A stretch of 64,000 nt of DNA, taken from contig NZ_CVRB01000004.1 of assembly GCF_001048695.1 (NCBI RefSeq), forward strand, positions 310,001-374,000, in the 5' to 3' direction. Under the pieces are notes generated by a model, which was given only the letters and a program-made list of their open reading frames with translations, was not told the origin of the DNA and did no database searches. The DNA comes from Neobacillus massiliamazoniensis (GTDB taxonomy: Bacteria; Bacillota; Bacilli; Bacillales; Cytobacillaceae). The translations under genes and the position numbers were made by a program. The first letter of the stretch is position 1. Each line of letters opens with the position of its first letter. Positions 47,113 through 54,541 of the stretch are shown in pieces.

Positions 47113-48372
47113 TTACATTTTATGCCCGCCAACTAGTGTTGCTCGGTGCTTGGCTGTTCCCGCAGCGGTATAAGAAACGGCTCGCAATAAGGAGCCTGAA
47201 CCAAAACGTCTGCGAATAGAGTCGACCACATATCCGAGGTCCCTCCTTTTATAGGCACCCCTGTCAAAAAGGTCGAGCTGAAGCTCACGGTCATCGACAA
47301 TGTTTCCAAGGGAAAGCGAGATTTGCCTTACGGTCTTTCCGCTATAATGCTCGTGAAAAAGTTCTAAGCAAACTCGGTAAAGCTCCATCGTCACATTGGT
47401 CGGCTGCTGGATGGTTCTCGAGCGATGAAAGCCGCCGCCAAATTCATCCTGGCTGTAGCCGATGCCAAGACTAATCGTCCTTCCTGCTTTTCGATGTGTT
47501 CGTGCTCTTCGTGCTACCTCCTCACATATTTCTAAAATGACATGTTTGATTTCCTCCTCCTCTTTATAATCACGAAGAAGAATTTGACTTTTTCCAAAGC
47601 TGATTTGCCCTTGAATGATGGGTGCTCCCAAATCCGAAAGATCCACCCCCCAAGCATGGTAATAAAGCTGGTTTCCCATAATCCCAAATTTTTTCTCCAA
47701 TTTGTCCAAATCGTATCGAGCCAGCTGACCAACAGTAAAAATGCCCATGCCATTTAAGGTTTTTTCAACACGGCGACCGATTCCCCACATTTCCCTGAGC
47801 GGTGAAACACTCCAAAGCTTGTGTGGAACATCTTCATACGTCCACTCAGCAACCCCGTATTTTTTTGCTTCAAGGTCAAGGCATAGCTTTGCCATCAACA
47901 TGTTAGGGCCAATCCCAACGGCAGACGGAAGCTGGATTTCACGCTCAATATCATTTCTTATTTTCCGAGCGATAGTTTGTGCATCGCCCCATAAATGCAT
48001 GGCACCATCAACTTTAATAAAGCTTTCGTCGACACTATACACATGGATTGCTTCTTTTGGAACATAACGATTGAACACACGCGTTATTTCTGTTGAAATG
48101 CGTAAATAGGTAGCCATCTTCGGTTCAGCAATGATAATTCTGGAGTCTTTTGGAATCTCAAACAACCGGGACCCGGTTTTGATGCCAAATTCTTTTTTCA
48201 AACGCGGCGAAGCAGCAAGTACGATGCTTCCCTGCCGCTCCTTGTCGCCAACCACCGCTAAGTAGCAGTTCAACGGATCGAGGCCCTCCATAACAGCCGA
48301 ACAACTGGCATAGAAGCTCTTCATGTCGACACATAAAATTTTGTTTTGCGGCACTGTGCTGTAATCGACCAT
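47113..48372 (-). CDS. uvrX: SOS Y-family DNA polymerase UvrX/YqjW
   Basis: This 419-residue polymerase of the UmuC/DinB family has the palm motifs CVDMKSFYASC and VYSVDESFIKV (metal-binding Asp and Glu) and helix-hairpin-helix residues around GIGRRVEKTLNGMGIFTVGQL. The little-finger domain follows. The start has GGAGG upstream. Two LexA boxes lie directly upstream, so it is expected to be SOS-induced. It forms a pair with the YolD-like gene, as in B. subtilis yqjW-yqjX. Confidence 0.92.
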   Translation of the reverse strand: MVDYSTVPQNKILCVDMKSFYASCSAVMEGLDPLNCYLAVVGDKERQGSIVLAASPRLKKEFGIKTGSRLFEIPKDSRIIIAEPKMATYLRISTEITRVFNRYVPKEAIHVYSVDESFIKVDGAMHLWGDAQTIARKIRNDIEREIQLPSAVGIGPNMLMAKLCLDLEAKKYGVAEWTYEDVPHKLWSVSPLREMWGIGRRVEKTLNGMGIFTVGQLARYDLDKLEKKFGIMGNQLYYHAWGVDLSDLGAPIIQGQISFGKSQILLRDYKEEEEIKHVILEICEEVARRARTHRKAGRTISLGIGYSQDEFGGGFHRSRTIQQPTNVTMELYRVCLELFHEHYSGKTVRQISLSLGNIVDDRELQLDLFDRGAYKRRDLGYVVDSIRRRFGSGSLLRAVSYTAAGTAKHRATLVGGHKM

Positions 48373-48393
48373 ATCCTTTCCTCCAGTTTTACA

Positions 48394-48406
48394 CAAACAT
48401 TTGTTC
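48394..48406. promoter_or_regulatory. LexA (SOS) box 1 for uvrX
   Basis: On the minus strand GAACAAATGTTTG fits the bacillar SOS box CGAACRNRYGTTYC apart from the outer base. It lies 22 bases upstream of the uvrX start. Confidence 0.75.
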
Positions 48407-48431
48407 CCTAATAGTATATTCTTATCTTAAG

Positions 48432-48445
48432 CGAATATGCGTTCG
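48432..48445. promoter_or_regulatory. LexA (SOS) box 2 for uvrX
   Basis: On the minus strand CGAACGCATATTCG matches the SOS box with one change (ATTCG for GTTCG). It lies 38 bases from box 1. Confidence 0.6.
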
Positions 48446-48483
48446 TATTCAATGGGAATTTTATGGATTTTTCTAAATGCGGA

Positions 48484-48870
48484 TAAAGTGAAACTTCCAT
48501 CAGTGGGGGTTTTCTTCATCCCCCACTGATGGTTAGTCCCGTTCTACTATCTCTAATATCAAGGCTAACGCCTTGATAAAGAGATAGTACGAACTCGATT
48601 GGTTCAACTAGGCCGCTGAAGGACGCAGCGGCAAGTTTCACTGTATCTCACCAATCGGGCTTTTACTACAAAAAGCGAAAGGCGTTTGCTCAGGGGCGAC
48701 TAGCATAAGGCGAAGTCATGGTGAGGCGCTCCTTGCCTCAACATGACTTTGACTTATGACTCGAGCCCCTAACGCCTGCAGCTAGATTAGGCAGTTATCA
48801 CCCACCTATCTTCCTCGCTTCTCTCTTAATCTTGAGGTGGGGGTCTTACTGCCCGTTAATGCGGGATAAA
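48484..48870 (+). ncRNA. Multi-hairpin repeat element with pseudoknot, copy 1 (387 bp)
   Basis: No ORF fits this element, which has dense complementarity. GTGAAACTT (48488-48496) pairs with AAGTTTCAC (48633-48641). CGATTGGT (48596-48603) pairs with ACCAATCG (48650-48657); the two helices cross and form a pseudoknot. Hairpins are CCATCAGTGGGGG/CCCCCACTGATGG, ACTATCTC...GAGATAGT with TATCAAGGC/GCCTTGATA inside, GCCGCTG/CAGCGGC, and a long AGGCG...CGCCT stem that resembles the GAAAAGCG repeats. A CCCGTTAATGCGGG hairpin closes the element. Strand is inferred from copy arrangement only. The copy at 54542 is about 90 percent or more identical by eye. Confidence 0.65.
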
Positions 48871-48908
48871 AGATAAAAATGCGGTATAATCGGTGAGAGG
48901 TGCTTTAA

Positions 48909-49097
48909 ATGGAGAAAAAACTGATTGTCAAAATGATTAAAAAGTGTTTTAAGCAATATTGTGAAGCAGATTCTTTGCCGATAAGTGAAGTAGAACTAGA
49001 GGAACTGGCCCAACGAATTCTTTTGGCGAAGGAAAAAGAACAGACGGCGGATTTATATGAGTTAATAAACGATGCAGTTTACGAATTTTTAACTTAG
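48909..49097 (+). CDS. yqzH: YqzH-like small protein
   Basis: This 62-residue helical protein, starting MEKKLIVKMIKKCFKQYCEA and ending in ELINDAVYEFLT, matches YqzH in length and C-terminal pattern as far as I can recall. GAGAGGTG precedes the ATG, and a TATAAT box lies at 48885-48890. The function is unknown. The 387-bp repeat ends 38 bases upstream, so the insertion may have changed its promoter. Confidence 0.65.
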   Translation: MEKKLIVKMIKKCFKQYCEADSLPISEVELEELAQRILLAKEKEQTADLYELINDAVYEFLT

Positions 49098-49103
49098 AGA
49101 CAA

Positions 49104-49246
49104 TAGGAAAAGCGGAAGCGCCTTGATCAGGGGCGACAGGCATAAGACGAGCCGGCATGAAGGTTGCTTTTTAACCTTCAGGACGGATTGGCTTATGACC
49201 CCGAGCCCCTAGGCGCTAGAGCTAGACAATAAGAAAAGCGGAAGGC
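49104..49246. repeat. GAAAAGCGGAAGCGCC hairpin repeat after yqzH
   Basis: The element begins about 7 bases past the yqzH stop with AGGAAAAGCGGAAGCGCCTT and runs through GGCATAAGACGAGCCGGCAT to CTTATGACCCCGAGCCCCTA and GGCGCTAGAGCTAGACAA. It is nearly identical to the right-hand copy at 46980-47112 in inverse orientation. Confidence 0.8.
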
Positions 49247-49300
49247 GATTCTGGCAGTGTACCTGTTCCAATTGCCATGTCGTCTTCCTTCTTTTGTCTT

Positions 49301-50908
49301 TTAAATTTTTTGATATGGAATCGAAACAATAAACCTTGTCCCCTTGTTGCGCTCAGAATAAAGTTCAATCTCACCATGTATTTTTTCCAAGCTCTGTTTG
49401 ACTAGAAAAAGTCCTATCCCACGATTCTTTCCTTTGGTAGAGAAGCCTTTCGTAAATATTTCAGCAGCAATTGCTTCTTTCATTCCAGAACCATTATCAG
49501 CTACTTCCAATAAAAGTTTTTCATCATAAATTTCAAAATGAACTGATAGCTTTTTGTTAGCCTGTTCTGTTAACGCTTCTAAGGCGTTATCAATTAAATT
49601 TCCTAAAATCGTAATTAATTCATGAGTCATTTCCGGATTTCTTGGTTCAGGTAAAATTCCTTCCCCTGTAAAGGATAGTTCCGCACCTAGTTCCCTTGCA
49701 TAACTCATTTTTCCAAGAATAAATCCCGCTAAGGCTGGATCCTTTATTTTATTAACGATATAGCCGACCTCATTTTGAAGATGGGCTGAAATTTGGTTTA
49801 TGTAATCAGCAAGTTTATCATAATGCCGCAAATGAACAAGACCCAAAATAACGTGCAGCTTATTCATAAACTCATGAGACTGCGCCCTTAAAGCTTCTGC
49901 ATAGAGCTTTACGCCGGTAAGCTCTTCTGCTAACTGGTTAATTTCTGTCTTATTGCGAAACGTCGTAATGGTACCAACGATTTCGTTCTTTACAATGATT
50001 GGCACATGGTTCGATAACAGGGTAACACCTGATAAATTAACTTCTTCATTAATTCTTGGGCTTCTAGTTTCAAGCACATCCTTTAAATGCAACAGTGGAA
50101 TGAATTCTTCGACAAGATGCCCGACAGGATCATCCTTAATCCCTGCTTCTTCAAATAGCCTGATTGCTTCATTATTAATCAGCGTAATCCGGCCATCCTG
50201 GTCAACCGCCAGAATCCCTTCTTTCGTACACTGCAGCATGGCACTGCGTTCTTCAAGTAATTTTCCAATCTCAAAAGGTTCAAGTCCAAACATACTGCGT
50301 TTAATTTTTCGCGCTAACGTAATTGCACCTGCCACTCCCACCAGTACCCCGAAGATAACGGCTAAATAAATCACGTTTTTGCTGTTATTTACATCCTGCT
50401 TCACCTGATCAAGGGAGATCCCTACAGCAACAGCCCCAATTTGTTTTCCATCCTTAGAAAATACTGGGGTAAAGGCACGTAATGAATACCCTAACGTCCC
50501 TTTGGCAGTTGAAATATGTTCATGACCATGGAGAACAGGGCCTTCATCTCCCCCAACAAAATGTAAACCAACCTGCTGCGGATTAGGGTGAGATTTCCTT
50601 ATCCCCTGCATATCCATAACGACGATGAATTCTACCTTCGTTATTTTTGTCATTTCTTTTGAAAAGTCTTGAATATCATTCTCTGGCCTCTGCCCGCTAA
50701 GCGCTTCTACAATAATAGGGGAATGAGCCGTCATTCTGGCAATATTAAGAGCCTTATCCTCCTGCTGTTTTTGCGTAGAGCTGCCGACTTTCTCACTAAC
50801 TAGAAAGTCTGTTACAAATAAAGCCAAGGCAACAACGCCACAGACAAGTAAGGTAATGGTTGTTTGCAGACTAAATCGCGGCTTTTTTTTCGGCACAGCC
50901 TTCCCCAC
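49301..50908 (-). CDS. dctS: Sensor histidine kinase for dicarboxylates (DctS/DcuS/CitA type)
   Basis: This 535-residue kinase has two membrane helices (about 15-37 and 178-198) flanking an extracytoplasmic PDC/sCache sensor. A PAS domain (about 220-320) and a SpoOB-type dimerisation helix with the acceptor His in LRAQSHEFMNKLHVILGL follow. The HATPase carries NLIDNALEAL and GSGM with GIGLFLVKQ. This order is that of DcuS, CitA and Bacillus DctS, CitS and MalK. Its gene follows the regulator gene and is near a dicarboxylate transporter, which favours DctS. Confidence 0.82.
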   Translation of the reverse strand: MGKAVPKKKPRFSLQTTITLLVCGVVALALFVTDFLVSEKVGSSTQKQQEDKALNIARMTAHSPIIVEALSGQRPENDIQDFSKEMTKITKVEFIVVMDMQGIRKSHPNPQQVGLHFVGGDEGPVLHGHEHISTAKGTLGYSLRAFTPVFSKDGKQIGAVAVGISLDQVKQDVNNSKNVIYLAVIFGVLVGVAGAITLARKIKRSMFGLEPFEIGKLLEERSAMLQCTKEGILAVDQDGRITLINNEAIRLFEEAGIKDDPVGHLVEEFIPLLHLKDVLETRSPRINEEVNLSGVTLLSNHVPIIVKNEIVGTITTFRNKTEINQLAEELTGVKLYAEALRAQSHEFMNKLHVILGLVHLRHYDKLADYINQISAHLQNEVGYIVNKIKDPALAGFILGKMSYARELGAELSFTGEGILPEPRNPEMTHELITILGNLIDNALEALTEQANKKLSVHFEIYDEKLLLEVADNGSGMKEAIAAEIFTKGFSTKGKNRGIGLFLVKQSLEKIHGEIELYSERNKGTRFIVSIPYQKI

Positions 50909-50935
50909 TTTCCTAATGTTTTATCCGAGCAGTTC

Positions 50936-51619
50936 TCAGCGCCTGTACTTATTTATCGGACGGCCAACAGAGCCGTATTGAATTTCCAGAGCAATGTCGC
51001 CCTTTTTTTCGAGGTACTCCAAATAGCGACGGACGGTTACCCTTGCAAGTCCTGTACCGGATGCAACCTCTTCAGATGAAAGAGGTAAGGCTTGTCCTTC
51101 TAAAAATTGCAGGATTTGCTGCATCGTCCGATCGTTTAACCCCTTTGGAAGAAATTCTTCAAAAAATGACTCTGGCTTATTTAACTGAATTCCAGTTATT
51201 GCATCGATATCGGCCTGATCAAACTGCTTGTTTTCGTTATATTTTTTTACAGCTAGGCGATACTGCTCTAAGGTCGCTTGAAAACGATCAAAGTGAAAAG
51301 GCTTCACAATATAGTCAACAACCCCTGCCCGAAGCACTTCCTGGATATGGTGCGGCTCTCGATTCGCTGTAAGTAGAATCACGTCTATTGGTTGGTGCTC
51401 GGCCCGAATGGTATGTAAAAGGGAAAGCCCATTTGTGTCTGGTAAAAAATAATCTAATAGAACAAGATCTGGATGGAATTTGTTTATTAACGAGATTGCT
51501 TCCTTTCCATTGTAAGCTTTCCCGACTAACAAAAAGCCCGAAAGTTTGGAAACAAATTCAGTATTAATCTCCATGACCATGGGATCGTCTTCAACGATCA
51601 TTACACGGATTGGTTGCAT
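50936..51619 (-). CDS. dctR: Response regulator DctR/CitB type
   Basis: This 227-residue regulator has a receiver domain with D11, D12 and phospho-acceptor D56 and a Lys in KPFHFDRF. A DcuR/CitB-type C-terminal helix-turn-helix ends it (VASGTGLARVTVRRYLEYLE). It precedes the kinase by 27 bases; in the B. subtilis dctSR, citST and malKR pairs the kinase gene comes first. It probably activates the adjacent dctP gene, although a MITE-like repeat now lies between them. Confidence 0.82.
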   Translation of the reverse strand: MQPIRVMIVEDDPMVMEINTEFVSKLSGFLLVGKAYNGKEAISLINKFHPDLVLLDYFLPDTNGLSLLHTIRAEHQPIDVILLTANREPHHIQEVLRAGVVDYIVKPFHFDRFQATLEQYRLAVKKYNENKQFDQADIDAITGIQLNKPESFFEEFLPKGLNDRTMQQILQFLEGQALPLSSEEVASGTGLARVTVRRYLEYLEKKGDIALEIQYGSVGRPINKYRR

Positions 51620-51658
51620 TTGCTATCTCCTTCATTGTTTTCTTTCATTATAACATTA

Positions 51659-51903
51659 GGCTGTGTTAAACTTGCCTGTTGATTTGCACTTCAGGCGCTT
51701 CGCTTTCCGCGGGCGTTCCGGGGGGCATCCTCGGCGCTTTAGCGCCTGTGGGGTCTCCCCCTGCCCCGTACTCCCGCAGGACGTTGAATCAGCATCCTTG
51801 AATCAACACCGCACGAAGGAAATGCGATGGCATTTTCGAGGATCTCGCGCTTCCGCTCCAATCAACATAGTTTCAGAAATCAACAATGACCTTTAACACA
51901 ACC
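51659..51903. mobile_element. MITE-like element, copy 5 (full length, 245 bp)
   Basis: The left end GGCTGTGTTAAACTTGCCTG and the right end TGACCTTTAACACAACC pair in the outer 12 bases except one change. It has the GC-rich hairpin and the ACCGCACGAAGGAAATGCGA segment. It is flanked by exact 8-bp direct repeats TAACATTA. It lies between dctP and dctR. Confidence 0.9.
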
Positions 51904-51913
51904 TAACATTAAA

Positions 51914-51944
51914 GAAATAGCCACAGAATCCGTGGCTATTTCTA
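51914..51944 (-). terminator. Terminator after dctP
   Basis: AAATAGCCAC pairs with GTGGCTATTT on the minus strand, followed by CTTTAA. It lies about 28 bases past the dctP stop. Confidence 0.75.
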
Positions 51945-51971
51945 ATATTACTCTATTCACTTAAACGGTGG

Positions 51972-53225
51972 TTAAGCCGATACTTTATTAAATTGCTTGA
52001 TATTAACCTCCTCATCAAACTCATTTTCCATTTTAGAAACAACAACGGTTGCAACACCATTTCCTATAAGGTTTGTTAGCGCCCGAGCAGTAGACATAAA
52101 CCGGTCAACACCTAGAAGTAACGCAATCCCTTCAACAGGCACACTTGGGAAAGCTGCTAATGTTGCTGCTAAGGTAACAAATCCTGAACCAGTTACACCA
52201 GCAGCTCCTTTGGAGGTAAGCATCAAGACACCGAGAAGAGTGGCTTCTTGCCCAATGCTTAAATCGACTCCAAAGGCCTGAGCGATAAATAGGGCAGCCA
52301 TGGAAAGATAAATGGAGGTTCCGTCAAGGTTAAAGGAGTAACCAGTTGGAATAACCAGCCCCACAACTGACTTGGAACAGCCATAGTTTTCAAGCTTCTC
52401 AACCATTTTAGGAAGAGCCGATTCGGAAGAGGATGTACCAAGAACTAGGAAAATCTCATCTTTAATATAAGAGATAAATTTAAAGATGTTAAAACGACAA
52501 TATTTTGCAATCGAACCAAGGACGACAACGATGAATACAACCATTGCCAATACCGTTAAGCCGAACAATTTGCCCAAAGAAAGAAGGGAACCAATCCCAA
52601 ATTGACCGATCGTATAAGCCATTGCACCAAAAGCAGCAATAGGCGAGTAGTACATAATAATATTTACAATGCGGAAGAACGTATCAGAAAATTTCTCAAA
52701 TAACTCAAGAATTGGCTTTCCTTTCTCGCCAAGACCCGATAGGGCGATTCCAAACAGTACTGCTAAGAAAAGAACCGGAAGCAGCTGTCCACTAGCTAAA
52801 GCACCAAAAAAGTTATCAGGAATAATTCCTAAAATAAAATTCATCACACCGTGGTTTCCTTCTGCCGCTTGCTTGGTGAATTGTGTAATATTGCCAGTTG
52901 CACTATGAGCATTCACCCCTGCTCCTGGTTTAAAAATGGTCGCAAACAGAATACCAATTGCCAAAGAAATAGTGGAAACGATTTCAAAATAAAGGATCGC
53001 TTTACCGCCAATCCGGCCAACCTTCTTCATATCTCCCATACCCGCGATTCCTACGACAATCGTTAAAAAGATGATTGGTGAAATGACCATTTTGATCATT
53101 TTTACGAATATATCCGAAAGAACTTTTAAGTCTGCGCCTGTTTTTGGGAACACCGCACCAAAGATAATACCTACAATAATCCCAATGATTACTTGTGTTG
53201 TCATACTCTTAAATCTGATCTTCAT
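51972..53225 (-). CDS. dctP: C4-dicarboxylate/proton symporter DctP (DctA family)
   Basis: This 417-residue transporter of the dicarboxylate/amino acid:cation symporter family has about eight membrane helices. It carries the serine-rich hairpin motif LGTSSSESALPKM and the NLDGTSIY motif that bind substrate. It imports succinate, fumarate and malate. The adjacent dicarboxylate two-component pair supports DctP over the related glutamate carrier GltP. A cre-like site lies upstream. Confidence 0.9.
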   Translation of the reverse strand: MKIRFKSMTTQVIIGIIVGIIFGAVFPKTGADLKVLSDIFVKMIKMVISPIIFLTIVVGIAGMGDMKKVGRIGGKAILYFEIVSTISLAIGILFATIFKPGAGVNAHSATGNITQFTKQAAEGNHGVMNFILGIIPDNFFGALASGQLLPVLFLAVLFGIALSGLGEKGKPILELFEKFSDTFFRIVNIIMYYSPIAAFGAMAYTIGQFGIGSLLSLGKLFGLTVLAMVVFIVVVLGSIAKYCRFNIFKFISYIKDEIFLVLGTSSSESALPKMVEKLENYGCSKSVVGLVIPTGYSFNLDGTSIYLSMAALFIAQAFGVDLSIGQEATLLGVLMLTSKGAAGVTGSGFVTLAATLAAFPSVPVEGIALLLGVDRFMSTARALTNLIGNGVATVVVSKMENEFDEEVNIKQFNKVSA

Positions 53226-53272
53226 TCAACTCTCCCCTTTTATTTGCTTCGCAAATTTGTAAGACCTTCAAA

Positions 53273-53286
53273 AGAAAACGCTTACT
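53273..53286. promoter_or_regulatory. Candidate cre site before dctP
   Basis: AGAAAACGCTTACT agrees with the inner positions of the cre consensus but not with the outer T and A. It is 47 bases upstream of the dctP start. Confidence 0.4.
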
Positions 53287-53390
53287 TCCATCCCGAACTC
53301 AGTATAAAATTTTTAAAATTATCTGACAATGTTTTGGTTATATCGTTCTTTTTGGTGATTTTGGTCTTTATCCTTATATTTCCTCCTCAA

Positions 53391-53424
53391 AAAAAATAGA
53401 GCAACAATGAAGGCATGTCGCTCT
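53391..53424 (-). terminator. Terminator downstream of the DUF1062-like gene
   Basis: On the minus strand AGAGCGACA pairs with TGTTGCTCT and is followed by ATTTTTTTT. It lies about 250 bases past the stop of the gene at 53671; nothing recognisable fills the interval 53429-53670, and it may be 3' untranslated RNA. Confidence 0.7.
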
Positions 53425-53670
53425 AAATATTCACTAATATATTGGTCCTATAATTAGCGATGGTATGAATATTCGATACCTACTCCCAAATTGAAACTGA
53501 CCAGGATTTGTTTCTGCAATATGTGCTAGAAATATAAAAATTGGATTCGTAAATATAGACTAGTTTTTCGCAAATCAAGATTGAGGATAAGCCAAAGACA
53601 TCTAAGTTAGGAAAAAAACATAAATATTTTCGAGCCTGTAAAGTACAAACTACCTAACCTAAATCATTCA

Positions 53671-54174
53671 TTATTTTACCTTTATTAAGATAATGTCATG
53701 AATATACAGCTTTTGGCTTGGTTTCGATAAACAATTGTTTAATAAAATTGACCCGTTATTAATTTTTTGAGCAATTTCCGTCCGGCTTAAGCCATGTAAA
53801 TGACTTGCAAGTGCCTGATCAAGACGAAAGCTGCCATCAACAACTGTTACCTTAAATTCAATGACTTGTTGTTCTTCTATTCCATGTAGAGTGATTTTCT
53901 CCGTCTCAGTTATGGTTTCAAATTCTGTTGGAATAAGTGTTTTTGGATTAACATGTTCAGAAAAAGACTTATATATATCTAATTTATTGTTCCAGGAATG
54001 GTTTTTGGGACACTTATAAATTGCAAACTGATAAATGTTTTTACCATTGGCATTATGTCTCCGGATAGTTGTATCTGTAAAAACGGTTACCTTTCCGCAC
54101 ATTTTACAGTGCTTTACTAAATTATCAGCTTCACGTTTTTGACGTAAAACTAATGAATATGTTTGCTTTTTCAT
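53671..54174 (-). CDS. DUF1062-like zinc-ribbon protein with C-terminal S4 domain
   Basis: This 167-residue protein has a zinc-ribbon-like start with C23, C26, C55 and His59 (HCKMCGK ... KCPKNHSWN), resembling DUF1062 proteins as I recall them. A clear S4-type RNA-binding domain is at the C-terminus (about 115-167: RLDQALASHLHGLSRTEIAQ). The ATG has GAGGTGG seven bases upstream; a longer frame upstream is not supported. It stands alone behind a 280-base leader with a terminator. It could act on ribosomal or tRNA substrates. I would not assign an enzymatic role. Confidence 0.75.
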   Translation of the reverse strand: MKKQTYSLVLRQKREADNLVKHCKMCGKVTVFTDTTIRRHNANGKNIYQFAIYKCPKNHSWNNKLDIYKSFSEHVNPKTLIPTEFETITETEKITLHGIEEQQVIEFKVTVVDGSFRLDQALASHLHGLSRTEIAQKINNGSILLNNCLSKPSQKLYIHDIILIKVK

Positions 54175-54243
54175 CGTTTTCCACCTCGAAATGTTTATTC
54201 GAGGAATACAACATCTATTTGAAAATCTTGCAGTGCGCATAAC

Positions 54244-54273
54244 AAAAAAAGTTCCCCTAATCAGGAGAACTTT
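54244..54273 (-). terminator. Attenuator-like terminator in the leader of the DUF1062-like gene
   Basis: On the minus strand AAGTTCTCCT pairs with AGGGGAACTT around GATT and is followed by TTTTTTTG. It lies 70 bases before the start codon, so most transcripts would stop unless the hairpin is prevented. Confidence 0.8.
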
Positions 54274-54353
54274 GAACGCAATGTTAAACAACTAACAGGC
54301 TGCAGTTCGCTGTATTCCTTCTGTAATGGGTTGTAGACAGACTTCTCCCGTGA

Positions 54354-54404
54354 TCAAAAACTAATAAGTTTTTTAACATGAGAAGCGATCCAATTGTTTT
54401 CCAT
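54354..54404 (-). CDS. Possible leader peptide (16 residues)
   Basis: The frame reads MENNWIASHVKKLISF and ends before the attenuator. Its ATG overlaps the stop of an even shorter frame, MPTSTL (54404-54424), in a TAATG arrangement. The two frames lie in the arm that forms CTGTAATGG/CCATTACAG (54401-54409 with 54321-54329). No strong ribosome site is seen, so this is a weak candidate. Confidence 0.3.
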   Translation of the reverse strand: MENNWIASHVKKLISF

Positions 54405-54510
54405 TACAGAGTAGATGTTGGCATACAGGTCACAAGTTCCTTTCTTTCAAACAGATTATTAGTAGTTTACCATATTCAGAAAATTTTTACTACAATAATT
54501 CATATTTAAC

Positions 54511-54538
54511 AAAAATAAAAGCCTCTAAATGAGGCTTA
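54511..54538 (-). terminator. Terminator downstream of yqjQ
   Basis: On the minus strand AAGCCTC pairs with GAGGCTT, followed by TTATTTTTG. It lies just after the 387-bp repeat that separates it from yqjQ. Confidence 0.7.
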
Positions 54539-54541
54539 GTT

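Noticed and set aside
48484-48870. Naming the 387-bp element as HEARO/omega-RNA or an IS605-type end
   Set aside because: Hairpins and a pseudoknot are suggestive, but I see no nearby IscB, TnpB or TnpA gene and cannot compare the sequence with a covariance model here.
53429-53670. Possible gene between the DUF1062-like gene and dctP
   Set aside because: No frame longer than about 30 codons with a ribosome site is seen on either strand; I treat it as untranslated sequence.
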